The position numbers and the translations under genes were made by a program. DNA of 64,000 bases, from assembly GCF_900116435.1 (NCBI RefSeq), contig NZ_FPAZ01000002.1, forward strand, positions 234,181 to 298,180, in the 5' to 3' direction. The notes beneath the pieces are model-generated. The model had not been told where the DNA came from. It made no database searches and was given only the letters and a program-made list of their open reading frames with translations. This document shows positions 36,129-45,590 of this stretch, one piece after another (within the stretch, counting starts at the first letter, position 1; each line of letters begins with the position of its first letter). Source of the stretch: Pseudoalteromonas lipolytica (GTDB lineage: Bacteria > Pseudomonadota > Gammaproteobacteria > Enterobacterales > Alteromonadaceae).

Positions 36129-37124
36129 ATGAAGGGTAAGTCAACAAAACACTCAAGATTAAAATTAGCAAAATATTTGAATGAGCACCTTTGCTCATTT
36201 GGCAATGGGTTTGAAAATAAAGTCATATGTCCAACATGCGTAAAGGAGTTTGATTTGAATTCAGGTCAACGCAGCTTTACGGCAGGTCATATCTTACCAG
36301 AAGCTTCTGGAGGGAATGAATGGACTTTTCTTTGTAAGGATTGTAATAGTCAATTTGGTGAAAAACAGGATAAGTGGTTAGGCGAATATCTTAATATACT
36401 GAATAACCCTATGGGGACGCTTTTAGATGCCAAAACAAAGAGTAGGTACATAAGTATTAATGACAAAACTGTTAATGGATCAATAAGTGTCTCGGACGTT
36501 GACGGAGGTATTGATATTGCTTTACCTATCAATAGAAACCCACCCGGTAAATTAGAATCAATGAAGTTTGGTGAAAACCTCGAAATTAACTTTGAAATAC
36601 CATTAACGCTTCACGAAAACGAAATTGCAGTTGGATATATAACTGCCGCTTATTTAATGTGGTTCAATGAAATAGGTTATAACTGGGTTTTCCAAAGTTC
36701 ACTAGATAATGTGCGAAAGCAGATATTGAACTGTAATCGAGATATTGATGGTGCGAAGGTAATCGATTTACCTACGGACAAGATGGAAATGCAAGGGGTT
36801 GGAGTCATTATCAATTCAGGTACTTTATATCCATGCTGTGTAGTTGTCGATAAATTGGTTGTATTTCCTACGCCACCTACTGTAGCTTCACCCACACCTA
36901 AAAATGTAAAGTTTGAGTCGCCTTGTAATATAGAGTTTTTAAATCTGGCTGTTTTGAATTTTCCTTATCTAACTCTATTTGACGGGTATCATGTTGTTGT
37001 GCCTAATCGTTTAAGAAAATGTCCCCCCATTCCAGATAAACTATTCAACATTTATTCTGAGCAGGGGAAAGAAGCCGGATTATTTTCATTAGTAAATGAG
37101 GATATGACAAATTTAACCAATTGA
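36129..37124 (+). CDS. HNH-type putative endonuclease
   Basis: 331 residues. An HNH-like zinc module is visible at about 34-82: VICPTCVKEFD, GHILPEASGGNEWTFLC and CKDCNSQFGEKQDKWL, giving two CxxC pairs around H-N residues. The C-terminal about 230 residues are beta-rich and not recognised. Start ATG 36129 has CAGGA upstream. The gene stands alone between two conserved clusters and is followed by its own terminator. A defence, mobile-element or housekeeping nuclease role cannot be separated from sequence alone. Confidence 0.75.
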   Translation: MKGKSTKHSRLKLAKYLNEHLCSFGNGFENKVICPTCVKEFDLNSGQRSFTAGHILPEASGGNEWTFLCKDCNSQFGEKQDKWLGEYLNILNNPMGTLLDAKTKSRYISINDKTVNGSISVSDVDGGIDIALPINRNPPGKLESMKFGENLEINFEIPLTLHENEIAVGYITAAYLMWFNEIGYNWVFQSSLDNVRKQILNCNRDIDGAKVIDLPTDKMEMQGVGVIINSGTLYPCCVVVDKLVVFPTPPTVASPTPKNVKFESPCNIEFLNLAVLNFPYLTLFDGYHVVVPNRLRKCPPIPDKLFNIYSEQGKEAGLFSLVNEDMTNLTN

Positions 37125-37165
37125 AGATACAAAAACTAATCCAAATCACCTTTTTTAGTGCAATT

Positions 37166-37204
37166 GACTAATGCCTCCAAAGTGGCATTAGTGATCGTTT
37201 TTTG
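37166..37204 (+). terminator. terminator after the HNH gene
   Basis: CTAATGCC (37168-37175) pairs with GGCATTAG (37184-37191), 8-base loop, followed by TGATCGTTTTTT. Confidence 0.75.
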
Positions 37205-37409
37205 CCTGATTAAGGGTGGTGACTCAACTCGTTTTGGGGCATAAACGAGTTATGACTGAAGGTTCGCTTTTTGCACATTTGCGACGGTCAGATGTGACTA
37301 AACCCCATTTTCGAATTTGACAGACCAGATCAAGGCTTACTTAATTAGTAACGGTTACTCATTTAACAACATGTAAAAGTATTCACAGGTTTCCTGTCAT
37401 GGGGAAACC
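37205..37409. other. intergenic region at the end of the copper cluster
   Basis: Short spacer between the HNH terminator and the 3' end of the minus-strand copper operon. It includes CAGGTTTCC TGTC ATGGGGAAACC near 37386-37408, a weak hairpin that may end the copper transcript. Nothing else recognised. Confidence 0.4.
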
Positions 37410-37784
37410 TTACTCTTTATGTTTATTGTGCCTATTTGGTGGGGTTGCATGGCAACTCCAGGGTTTGTGAGTGACGTTATCTTTTATATTTTGATCGACA
37501 AATTGGTAGTAACTTTCTTTGGTGTGTGTCCACCAGTCATTGTGAAGATCGGCACTGTGTTTGCGAATAACGGTTTCGATCCCTTCTAAGTTTAGGTGGG
37601 TTGCGTCATAGGCCAAGTGTATTACGTTTTCACGAATATTGTAGCTCACTTCATCGATGCCAAAGAGTCTATCAATCTCTTCAATGAGTGCATCACAATT
37701 TTCATCTGTCACTTTACACAGCCGCAGATTGCGAACGACTAAGTTTGCTTCTTTTACGCCGACTCTATGTTCTAAATCACTCAT
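37410..37784 (-). CDS. heavy-metal-associated-like domain protein lacking the CxxC site
   Basis: 124 residues from ATG 37784, where GGAGAG precedes; the earlier in-frame ATG lacks such a site. The first about 75 residues fit a ferredoxin-like HMA fold (ANLVVRNLRLCKVTDENCDA, VSYNIRENVIHLAYDATHL), but the usual MxCxxC loop is absent. The C-terminus is His-rich (HKPWSCHATPPNRHNKHKE). Last gene of the copper operon. A metal-binding or regulatory role is inferred from fold, His tail and position. Confidence 0.65.
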   Translation of the reverse strand: MSDLEHRVGVKEANLVVRNLRLCKVTDENCDALIEEIDRLFGIDEVSYNIRENVIHLAYDATHLNLEGIETVIRKHSADLHNDWWTHTKESYYQFVDQNIKDNVTHKPWSCHATPPNRHNKHKE

Positions 37785-37823
37785 AATAATCTCTCCAAGC
37801 TGTTTTATTTTCACTTCACAATC

Positions 37824-38180
37824 TCATTCGACTGCAGTGATAACACCTTTGTACATTTGCATTTGGCAGTGAAAAACATGTTCTCCCGGTGGGATATTTT
37901 GCAGGTGTATTTTTGTCACTTTGTTTAGGGTCAGTTGCTCACTTATATCTAAGGAGGGAATGAGCAGTGTTTCGGAGCAAGGTGACGGATCTTTTCGCAA
38001 AAAAGATAAGGTTATTGGGTGGTTAGCTGTAACTTGTAGAGAAGCAGGCGAATAAACCCCTTCTTTTACCTCAATGAGTACGTCGGTACTAGTTGCAACA
38101 ACGTTGTTTGGTTTATACAGCCAAAACCACCAAATGATCAGCACGATGAGTGAAATACCGATAAAGTTAATAATCATCAT
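37824..38180 (-). CDS. membrane-anchored cupredoxin-domain protein
   Basis: 118 residues: an N-terminal membrane helix (INFIGISLIVLIIWWFWLY) and a cupredoxin-like beta domain. Potential copper ligands are the Cys in PSPCSETLL and the C-terminal PGEHVFHCQMQMYKGVI (His, Cys, Met). It lies 11 bases after copA in the same operon, a pairing seen in other marine gammaproteobacteria, and probably handles copper on the periplasmic side of the membrane. Confidence 0.82.
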   Translation of the reverse strand: MMIINFIGISLIVLIIWWFWLYKPNNVVATSTDVLIEVKEGVYSPASLQVTANHPITLSFLRKDPSPCSETLLIPSLDISEQLTLNKVTKIHLQNIPPGEHVFHCQMQMYKGVITAVE

Positions 38181-38191
38181 AATGTGGCTCC

Positions 38192-40435
38192 TTAGTGATC
38201 TTGTGCTTTAAATAAACGAAGCCTGTTTGCATTCGTCACCACGGTAAGCGAAGAAAAAGCCATCGCAGCACCCGCGATAACAGGGCTCAGCAGTAGACCA
38301 AAAAATGGATACAGAATACCTGCCGCCACTGGAATACCTGCCACGTTATAGATAAATGCACCAAATAGGTTTTGTTTTATATTGCGTAACGTGGCTTTGC
38401 TCACTGCAATGGCATCAGCTAAGCCATGAAGAGAGCCTCGCATGAGTGTGATGTCGGCACTTTCAATGGCAACATCAGTGCCTGTTCCAATCGCAAAACC
38501 AACATCGGCGAGGGCAAGTGCGGGGGCATCATTGATCCCATCGCCTGTCATACCGACAATTTCGCCTTGTTGTTGGAGTTCGCGCACTTTATTGGCTTTG
38601 TCTTCAGGTAGAACGTCAGCAAAGAATTCAGTAATTTGTGCTTTTTTTGCTATCGCCGAGGCGGTTTCTTTATTATCGCCAGTAAGCATAATAACGCGGA
38701 TACCATTGGCTTGAAGACGCTTGATTGCACAAAGTGAATCAGACTTCATCGGGTCCGCTACCGCGATAATTGCGGCTAGCTGCCCATCTACAGCAAAATA
38801 CATTGGCGTTTTTGCTTCTTTCGCTAAGGCCTGTGCTTTCGTTGTGAAGTCAGAGAGTTCAATTTCTTTCATTTTCATTAATTTACTATTGCCAAATAGC
38901 AGCGACTTACCATTACACGTGGCTTCGACACCATAGCCTGTAATTGCGTTAAAGGCGTCTATTTTCAGCAGCTCGATTTCTTGCTCCATGGCACTTTCGA
39001 CAATTGCTTGCGCAAGAGGGTGCTCTGAGCCACTTTCTAAACTGGCTGCTAGCTGTAATATGGTTTTTTCATCACTCTCATTTGCTAAAATAACGTCAGT
39101 GACTTTGGGGGAGCCTTCGGTAATGGTGCCCGTTTTATCTAAAATCATGGCTGTAATTTTGGAAGCTGTTTGCAGTGCTTCACCATTTCGAATAAGAACA
39201 CCGGCCTCAGCTGCTTTGCCCACACCGACCATAACCGACATTGGCGTAGCAAGTCCTAACGCACACGGACACGCGATGATAAGCACCGTTGTCGCAGACA
39301 CAATTGCAAAGGCAAGAGTGGGCTCTGGGCCAAAGTTTAACCATGCTAGTGCACTGACGATAGATATAATCATGACAACCGGCACAAAATACGCAGATAT
39401 AACATCGGCTAGTCGCCCTATTGGGGGTTTTGAGTTTTGGGCACGTTTTACCATCGCAATAATTTGTGCAAGCGCGGTGTCTTTTCCTACCCGTGTTGCT
39501 TTAAATAGGATCATGCCAGATTTATTGAGCGTACCCGCGGTGACGTCGTCTTTTTCTGATTTTTCAACAGGCATGGGTTCACCTGTTAGCATTGATTCAT
39601 CAATGCTGGTGTGGCCTTCGATTACTTCACCATCAACGGGGATTTTCTCACCCGGTCTGACTTTGATAATGTCATTGAGCAACACTTGGTCGATATTTAT
39701 TTGAACGTCTTTGTTATCCCTAACAACAGTGGCGGTTTTGGCTTGTAAGCCGATTAAGCGTTTGATTGCTTCTGAGGTTTTTCCTCGTGCTTTTAGCTCT
39801 AACGCTAAACCAAGGTTGATTAAGCCAATAATCATGGCGGTGGCTTCAAAATATACATGCCTTGCCATTAGCGGAATAGCATCGGGAATAAAGACAACCA
39901 GCATTGAGTAGACCCATGCTGTACCGGTGCCCAGTGCAATGAGGGTATCCATGTTGGCAGAATGATTTTTAAAGCTTTTCCATGCGCCAATATAAAAATG
40001 TTTACCAGAGAAAAACATAACCGCAAGCGTTAAAAGACCAACAATTAACCACGCGAGCCGCTCAGTATTGGTTGCTACGGTCATCTCGCCAATAGCGATA
40101 CCATAGATCATAAGAGGCACACCCAGTGAGAGTGCGATAATGGTGTCGCGCATCAGCTTTTTATAATATGCCCAATCGGCTGCTTCTTTTTCATCAAGGG
40201 AGTCTGTGTGCGAACTGTCATTGAACGGTTTGGCATTGTATCCAGCAGATTCAATGGCTTTAACTAGGTCTTGGGAATTGGCTGTCCCACTGACGAGTAC
40301 GGTTCGGTCTGCAAAATTCATCTCTGCGCTGTTCACGCCAGGTGTGTTTTGCAGTGCTGCTTCAATTTTCCCTACGCAACTGGCGCAGCCTGCGCCCTCA
40401 ATGATTAGCTGCTGCTCTGTTTGGGCTTTACTCAT
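38192..40435 (-). CDS. copA: copper-exporting P-type ATPase CopA
   Basis: 747 residues from ATG 40435 (AAGGAACACCGC upstream); reading 22 codons further back has no ribosome site. One N-terminal HMA domain with [12 protein letters not shown], then the P1B-1 ATPase: [15 protein letters not shown] (actuator), [10 protein letters not shown] in the membrane path, DKTGTITEG phosphorylation site, SEHPLAQAI in the nucleotide domain and [21 protein letters not shown] plus HMA marks Cu(I) export from the cytoplasm. Central gene of the copper operon. Confidence 0.96.
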   Translation of the reverse strand: MSKAQTEQQLIIEGAGCASCVGKIEAALQNTPGVNSAEMNFADRTVLVSGTANSQDLVKAIESAGYNAKPFNDSSHTDSLDEKEAADWAYYKKLMRDTIIALSLGVPLMIYGIAIGEMTVATNTERLAWLIVGLLTLAVMFFSGKHFYIGAWKSFKNHSANMDTLIALGTGTAWVYSMLVVFIPDAIPLMARHVYFEATAMIIGLINLGLALELKARGKTSEAIKRLIGLQAKTATVVRDNKDVQINIDQVLLNDIIKVRPGEKIPVDGEVIEGHTSIDESMLTGEPMPVEKSEKDDVTAGTLNKSGMILFKATRVGKDTALAQIIAMVKRAQNSKPPIGRLADVISAYFVPVVMIISIVSALAWLNFGPEPTLAFAIVSATTVLIIACPCALGLATPMSVMVGVGKAAEAGVLIRNGEALQTASKITAMILDKTGTITEGSPKVTDVILANESDEKTILQLAASLESGSEHPLAQAIVESAMEQEIELLKIDAFNAITGYGVEATCNGKSLLFGNSKLMKMKEIELSDFTTKAQALAKEAKTPMYFAVDGQLAAIIAVADPMKSDSLCAIKRLQANGIRVIMLTGDNKETASAIAKKAQITEFFADVLPEDKANKVRELQQQGEIVGMTGDGINDAPALALADVGFAIGTGTDVAIESADITLMRGSLHGLADAIAVSKATLRNIKQNLFGAFIYNVAGIPVAAGILYPFFGLLLSPVIAGAAMAFSSLTVVTNANRLRLFKAQDH

Positions 40436-40580
40436 GCGGTGTTCCTTTTTGCTTAAAGCCCTTAGCTTAGTGAGATGGTTGCTTTTGGGCTTTATTTTCA
40501 TTAATTTTTACAGTGTCGTAAAAATGATGAAGTGAGGTACTATTTTTGTAATCACCTAGTTATAGCGTATGCCTAATTCA

Positions 40581-41096
40581 TTAAAATTGCTCGGCATATT
40601 GTTCAATATATTGATAACTTACAGCGGGTGAATCTATTGTTAGTAAATTAATGTTGTATTTATGGAATACGTTCCCCATTTCCATCCCTGGCGTACCCAC
40701 GGGCATGGCAGGAACACTTAAGCCTATCGTACCTTCAGGGTGTTGCTCTGATAAGAATTGCTTAACAAATTTAGCGGGAACATGCCCCTCAAAAATAAAG
40801 CCATCGGCTGACACCGCCGTGTGGCATGAGCGCTGATTTGGTTTTATCTGATAGTTATTTTTTATGGTGCCCATATCAACAACATCAATGGCTGTTGTGT
40901 TAAAGCCATTTTTGTTCATATGTGTGACCCACTCTTTGCAACAGCCACAATTTTTACTTTTATACACAGTGAGTTCACTATTTGAATCATGTGTGTGTTG
41001 ATTGCTGTTATGGGTTAAGGGTTGATTACTAGTTGTTGCCATCACTGGCAAATTGCTCATAAAAAGTAGTAATGAAGCAAGGTAAGCTGTTCGCAT
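40581..41096 (-). CDS. DUF411 metal-binding protein
   Basis: 171 residues from ATG 41096 with AAGGAG upstream. Signal peptide to about residue 20 (MSNLPVMA-TTS). The DUF411 core is clear: VYKSKNCGCCKEWVTHMNKN, with CGCC as likely metal site, RSCHTAVSADGFIFEGHVPA and GTIGLSVPAMPVGTPGMEMG. DUF411 proteins are common in copper islands and are thought to be periplasmic copper-binding proteins. Confidence 0.88.
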   Translation of the reverse strand: MRTAYLASLLLFMSNLPVMATTSNQPLTHNSNQHTHDSNSELTVYKSKNCGCCKEWVTHMNKNGFNTTAIDVVDMGTIKNNYQIKPNQRSCHTAVSADGFIFEGHVPAKFVKQFLSEQHPEGTIGLSVPAMPVGTPGMEMGNVFHKYNINLLTIDSPAVSYQYIEQYAEQF

Positions 41097-41106
41097 GTTG
41101 TACTCC

Positions 41107-41595
41107 TTAATTGGACCAGTGGATATGAGTGATTTTCCATCCATTGTCGGTATTTTTGAGTGTTATTGTTTCCATTCCAATACTCTTTATTTCTTTCCCT
41201 TTGTAGCTGCCTTCGGTTGAGCTTCTGGCAATTGAGAAAGCTATATCGCCCTGCGTGAATACCTGATGCTCTAATAATGTGCTTTCAACGGCTTTTAAAA
41301 ATGCCATATCTGCATGCATATGGTGATTTGCGTATTCATCTGCTGAGCGTTCAATACCGCCTCCTTCAAAAATAATAACATTGTCAGCGAGTAGTTTACG
41401 AGCTGTGACTTGATCACCCTGTTTTAGTGCTTTTTTAAACGCGGTTACAGTGTGTGCGGGTTCACTGTCGATACCAACAAATAAGGTGCTTTTGTTTGGA
41501 TGAGCTTCATCACCGTGTGCGTTAACAGCAAACGAGCTGAGTGCACCTAAAAGTAGCAGTGATATCATTTTTAATTGTGATGTGTTTTTTAGCAT
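41107..41595 (-). CDS. NTF2-like (SnoaL/DUF4440) periplasmic protein
   Basis: 162 residues from ATG 41595. Signal peptide ending FAVNA-HGDE near residue 26. The mature part has the cystatin/NTF2-like pattern (VTAFKKALKQGDQVTARKLL, NVIIFEGGGIERSADEYANH, ITHIHWSN). His-containing mature N-terminus. It lies between copD and the DUF411 gene in the copper operon. The precise role is unknown; copper binding or an accessory function is inferred. Confidence 0.75.
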   Translation of the reverse strand: MLKNTSQLKMISLLLLGALSSFAVNAHGDEAHPNKSTLFVGIDSEPAHTVTAFKKALKQGDQVTARKLLADNVIIFEGGGIERSADEYANHHMHADMAFLKAVESTLLEHQVFTQGDIAFSIARSSTEGSYKGKEIKSIGMETITLKNTDNGWKITHIHWSN

Positions 41596-41617
41596 GCGTT
41601 TTTTCTCTACTTCATAG

Positions 41618-42529
41618 TTAAATAGGAGGGCCAACAAGTGTGGTAAAAACACTTGTTGTGATAAGTACAAAAAGCGCTATGACCATTTCAACAGCGATAG
41701 AGCCTTTTAAGGTTTCAAAATACCGTTGCCGGTTAATATTAGGGACTAAAAATAGTTTATGCCATGCGCCAAGCAAAAGCATGGCGCTGACAAGCAGTAA
41801 CTTCAGTAAAATTAATTGGCCATAAGTTGAAGTAAATAATGCAGAAAATGAGTGCAGATACTGTTGTAAAAGCGCCAAGCCAGACACAAGCAATACAACG
41901 ACAATAATGATGGCCATTTGTCCAAAGTGATGCATTATTTTTTCAACGTCGGTTTTGATAAGCAAGGTGCAGCTTTTAAGCAATGGCCATAATGCGCCAA
42001 TCCAACAGGCTAAAGCCGCAAGATGAAAGGTCAAAATACTTTTTACTAAGGCATTTTCATTGGCACTGTGACCAGTAATAGAAAAACTATACGCAATAAG
42101 AGCCGCTATGATTAGCATAAGAGCAAAGTTGAATTTTTCTGCGTTGTTATTTTCTGCCTTCACATTCCACAAGGAGGCAACCATAAGTGCGACTAAGAAA
42201 CTAACAATCCTTAAACGCGCTTGCTCGCCAATTACCGAGTACCAAACAATCTCGAGCATTGGGCGATCTAACATTCCCATAAAACCTGATTCGGCAATGG
42301 CACCTGCCTCTATTGGTGTTTGCAAAACAGCTGCTATTAAACCAACCATTAAACATTTGATTTGCCAGTGCTTCAAGAAATATAAAAACGCAGTATGCTG
42401 GTTTCCATTAAGGTGAAAATGGCTAATAAAACGTATCAGTAATGTACCTGCAAGTGCTGCTATAGCCGTATAGTTTGCTAGTTTCATTAACAGTAAAAGC
42501 AGCGACCACTCACTAAATTGCATTGTCAT
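41618..42529 (-). CDS. copD: copper resistance membrane protein CopD
   Basis: 303 residues with about eight membrane helices, such as TIIVVVLLVSGLALLQQYLH-like and LILLKLLLVSAMLLLGAWHK stretches, and the CopD-domain GAWHKLFLVPNI. CopD family inner-membrane proteins act with CopC in copper import or tolerance. Ends 22 bases before the NTF2-like gene and starts 9 bases after copC, in line with copC-copD pairing. Confidence 0.88.
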   Translation of the reverse strand: MTMQFSEWSLLLLLMKLANYTAIAALAGTLLIRFISHFHLNGNQHTAFLYFLKHWQIKCLMVGLIAAVLQTPIEAGAIAESGFMGMLDRPMLEIVWYSVIGEQARLRIVSFLVALMVASLWNVKAENNNAEKFNFALMLIIAALIAYSFSITGHSANENALVKSILTFHLAALACWIGALWPLLKSCTLLIKTDVEKIMHHFGQMAIIIVVVLLVSGLALLQQYLHSFSALFTSTYGQLILLKLLLVSAMLLLGAWHKLFLVPNINRQRYFETLKGSIAVEMVIALFVLITTSVFTTLVGPPI

Positions 42530-42538
42530 GACCTAAGG

Positions 42539-42946
42539 CTAGTGATTATGATTACCATGGCCATTTTCTGGCATTTTTGTTTTATTACTATGCTTTGTAG
42601 CATGGATCATGAAAGTGAATTCCCCTGTCATTTTATGGCCATCACCACCGAGTGCGATCCATTTTACCGTGTAATTGCCTTGCTTTAAGTGCGGCAGTGG
42701 CCAACTAAAATCACTACTTGGAGCTGCTGTAGGCTTAAAATCGAAGTCGATTGGTTGTTTATGTGCATCTTGAACGACTATTTTTGCTAATCTTACTTTT
42801 CCGCTAAACGCGAGCGATAGCTGCTCAGGGCTACTCATTAACATTGCTTTATCTTGTGGCAGAGTGTGTGTTACTGAGACATGAGCCGATGCCATAAATG
42901 GCATTGTTAGTACGAACATGAATGCGACATACTTAAAAAATTTCAT
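42539..42946 (-). CDS. copC: periplasmic copper-binding protein CopC
   Basis: 135 residues with signal peptide (FMASA-HVSV). The mature chain begins with His, as in CopC proteins, where the N-terminal His binds copper. The remaining pattern fits the CopC beta barrel (LPQDKAMLMSSPEQLSLAFS, KVRLAKIVVQD, YTVKWIALGGDGHKMTGEFT). A His-rich tail (NGHGNHNH) adds sites. First gene of the seven-gene minus-strand copper operon, facing the CusR-like operator. Confidence 0.92.
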   Translation of the reverse strand: MKFFKYVAFMFVLTMPFMASAHVSVTHTLPQDKAMLMSSPEQLSLAFSGKVRLAKIVVQDAHKQPIDFDFKPTAAPSSDFSWPLPHLKQGNYTVKWIALGGDGHKMTGEFTFMIHATKHSNKTKMPENGHGNHNH

Positions 42947-43082
42947 AATTACCTTCTTACTTGTTATTAAAAATTAAACAGATTGCAACAAAGTGTGACG
43001 TAAAAAACGATTACTGACTCTGTTAATAAATAGAAAAACATGCCATAAGTTTAGAAAGTTGACCTGTCTTCAGCATGACGTG

Positions 43083-43115
43083 AACATGACAAAGTTGTAA
43101 TCTTGGTGTCATGTT
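43083..43115. promoter_or_regulatory. CusR/CopR-like operator between copC and the regulator gene
   Basis: ATGACAAAGTTGTAAT (43086-43101) matches the known CusR/CopR box plan ATGACAA-NN-TTGTCAT with one mismatch between half-sites. It overlaps a wider 9-bp inverted repeat, AACATGACA (43083-43091) and TGTCATGTT (43107-43115). Located in the only divergent spacer of the copper island, it could control both directions. Confidence 0.7.
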
Positions 43116-43172
43116 GCTGTTGTGATTAAAACACCATAATAATAACGGCTATGATTTTGATGAAGGATTGAA

Positions 43173-43859
43173 ATGCGCTTACTAATAGTTGAAGACGAAT
43201 TAAAAACAGGAAATTACCTAAAACAAGGTTTAACTGAAGCCGGTTTTCAAGTGTCACTAGCGCGAAATGGACTCGATGGTCATCATTTAGCCATGACAGA
43301 ATTATTTGACGTAATAATTCTCGATGTGATGTTACCTGATGTATCTGGGTGGCGAATTTTACAATCACTTCGCGAAGCAAAAAAACAGACCCCTGTTCTT
43401 TTTTTATCAGCGCGAGACAGTGTCGATGACAGAGTTAAAGGACTTGAACTAGGGGCTGATGATTATTTAATTAAACCATTCGCATTTTCTGAAGTGTTAG
43501 CAAGAGTGCGCACTTTACTTAGGCGAGGCGGCACACAAAAAGTAGAAGATGTCTTAAAAATAGCCGACCTAGAAATGAATATTCCAAAAAGAAAAGTTCA
43601 ACGTGCAGGCCAACGCATTACCTTAAGTAATAAAGAGTTTAGTTTACTCGAGCTATTACTGCGCCGTGAAGGGGAAGTACTGCCTCGTTCATTAATCGCT
43701 TCACAAGTGTGGGACATGAATTTTGATAGTGATACCAACGTGATTGATGTTGCAATAAGAAGGCTTCGCAGCAAAGTGGATGATGATTTTACAGTAAAGC
43801 TAATACACACAGTAAGAGGGATGGGATACAAGTTAGAGGCAATGCCTAATGCGAGTTAG
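43173..43859 (+). CDS. cusR: heavy-metal response regulator (CusR/CopR type)
   Basis: 228 residues, OmpR family. Receiver domain 1-115 with [18 protein letters not shown], phospho-acceptor Asp in [16 protein letters not shown] (about residue 51) and [15 protein letters not shown]; winged-helix domain about 130-225 with [15 protein letters not shown] and [17 protein letters not shown]. The [16 protein letters not shown] start is typical of the CusR/CopR/IrlR group. It overlaps the kinase gene by 11 bases. Symbol given by family and context. Confidence 0.92.
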   Translation: MRLLIVEDELKTGNYLKQGLTEAGFQVSLARNGLDGHHLAMTELFDVIILDVMLPDVSGWRILQSLREAKKQTPVLFLSARDSVDDRVKGLELGADDYLIKPFAFSEVLARVRTLLRRGGTQKVEDVLKIADLEMNIPKRKVQRAGQRITLSNKEFSLLELLLRREGEVLPRSLIASQVWDMNFDSDTNVIDVAIRRLRSKVDDDFTVKLIHTVRGMGYKLEAMPNAS

Positions 43860-45249
43860 CACGCGACCCTTGTCATTAACGATGCGAGTTTTGTTATTTG
43901 TAGCAATAACAATTATTGGCTGTTTCACCTTTGTGGCCTCACTCATAAATAGCTCAATAGAGCATCATTTTTTGCAACAAGACAGTGGCGAGTTACAGGT
44001 TATCACGCAATCAGTTGAGTCTGTATTATCACAGCCTTTTCAATCACAAAAACAGCTTGAAAACGCATTGTCGATTGCTGTTGTTGGGCATCATGGGGTG
44101 TACTACCAAGTAAATACGTTAGAGGGAGAGCTTGTATATCAAAGCTCCCATAATGATTTTACTGAATTAGCAATGCGCGCGAAAGCTTCTCAGGGGTTTA
44201 AAAAGGAGAACATAATTACATGGCATACAGGCAGTAAGGCGTATCGTGCATTAGTCAGTGAGCTAGAGACATCTAAACAGCATTATAAAATAGCCGTTGC
44301 GATTGATATGAGCTTCCATCTGCGCTTTTTAACCCAGTTTAAACAGAGTTTATGGGTCATTATGTTAGGCTCGGCTGTGTTAGTGTTGCTTGTCGCATGG
44401 ATTGCTATACATCAAGGTCTTAACCCTTTACGTGGGTTAACTCAAAAAATGCTTGATATACAAACCAATAAAATGGATGTCAGGTTAGATCATAATAATG
44501 TTCCTGTTGAGCTTGAAAACATGGTGCAGTCTTTTAATGTGATGTTAGATAGGCTGCAAAGTGAGTTTATTCGCTTATCTAACTTTTCCAGCGATATAGC
44601 TCATGAGTTAAGAACCCCCTTAACAAATATCATTACCCAAACGCAGGTGGGCTTATCAAAATCAAGAGCGGTTGTTGACTATCAAGAGCTGTTATTCTCA
44701 AATCTTGAAGAGTTAGAAAGATTAACAAAAATGGTCAATGACATGCTGTGGCTTGCAAAAACTCAGAACGGTTTAATAAAGCCAAAACAACAAATTTTGC
44801 AAAGTCATGACGAGATAGCGTCGCTATTTGACTACTTTGATGCGTTGGCGGAAGAAGTAGGTATTTGTTTTAAAACAGAGGGTGAAAACCTGCGTTTTTA
44901 CTGTGATCAGTTACATTTTAGACAGCTGTTATCAAACTTACTCTCTAACGCTATTCGGTATACCCCAAAAGGGGCTTCAATTTCAGTTAAAAGCGAAAAA
45001 GTAAGCGCAGATACAGTGTGTATTTCGGTTGTGAATCCCGGTGAGAAAATACCCGCTGAACATTTACCGTATTTGTTCGACCGTTTTTATCGGCCGGATA
45101 AATCAAGACAAAAACACAGTGATGGTGTGGGGCTCGGTTTAGCCATTGTTAAAGCGCTCGCAGAGGCCAATGATGGCGCGATAAAAGTTTACTCCGACGA
45201 GCACGAAACGTGTTTTAGTGTGTATTTAAAGTCAGCTAAATTAACGTGA
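43849..45249 (+). CDS. cusS: heavy-metal sensor histidine kinase (CusS type)
   Basis: 466 residues. Two membrane helices (about 13-33 and 163-185) flank a periplasmic sensor domain. HAMP follows with [14 protein letters not shown]. The H box is [20 protein letters not shown] (phospho-His near residue 255), then N box ([18 protein letters not shown]), and G boxes ([17 protein letters not shown]). The layout is that of CusS/CopS sensors of periplasmic copper or silver. Co-transcribed with the regulator. Confidence 0.92.
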   Translation: MRVSTRPLSLTMRVLLFVAITIIGCFTFVASLINSSIEHHFLQQDSGELQVITQSVESVLSQPFQSQKQLENALSIAVVGHHGVYYQVNTLEGELVYQSSHNDFTELAMRAKASQGFKKENIITWHTGSKAYRALVSELETSKQHYKIAVAIDMSFHLRFLTQFKQSLWVIMLGSAVLVLLVAWIAIHQGLNPLRGLTQKMLDIQTNKMDVRLDHNNVPVELENMVQSFNVMLDRLQSEFIRLSNFSSDIAHELRTPLTNIITQTQVGLSKSRAVVDYQELLFSNLEELERLTKMVNDMLWLAKTQNGLIKPKQQILQSHDEIASLFDYFDALAEEVGICFKTEGENLRFYCDQLHFRQLLSNLLSNAIRYTPKGASISVKSEKVSADTVCISVVNPGEKIPAEHLPYLFDRFYRPDKSRQKHSDGVGLGLAIVKALAEANDGAIKVYSDEHETCFSVYLKSAKLT

Positions 45250-45286
45250 GCGCACCTATCTGAGGATATTAAAACGCAGCGCTCAC
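45246..45286 (+). terminator. possible hairpin at the end of the cusRS transcript
   Basis: GTGAGCGC (45246-45253), overlapping the stop codon, pairs with GCGCTCAC (45279-45286); 25-base loop and no T run, so a rho-independent role is uncertain. Confidence 0.4.
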
Positions 45287-45590
45287 TGTAAAAACGCTAT
45301 TGTAAAAATAAAAGCAAGAGTAAAATACTTTAATCAGTCGTGATCAAAACCCTCCAGTTCTTCGTATAACACTTTTATTAATCGTTAAAGTTAATTAATC
45401 TCTCAATGTATGAAACAGCGTTAATCACATGGGGTCGTGTTTTACACGTATAACCTCATTTCACCCGACCTTTTATGTAGTCATGCCTTACCTTTATTAA
45501 ATACAGTTATTGGCAAAAAACGTAATCTTCCTAGACACTTGATTCTGAGTGCTCTACTTTTAGCGTATGTAACCTAAAGGAAACCAGTTT
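45287..45590. other. 304-base intergenic region before the chemoreceptor
   Basis: AT-rich spacer that should contain the promoter of the 45591 gene; AAAGGAAACC precedes its ATG as ribosome site. No gene or RNA recognised. Confidence 0.5.

Noticed and set aside
38988..39704. 238-codon plus-strand open frame opposite copA
   Set aside because: It is fully antisense to a secure CopA domain and has no ribosome site or recognisable motif; a shadow of codon bias.
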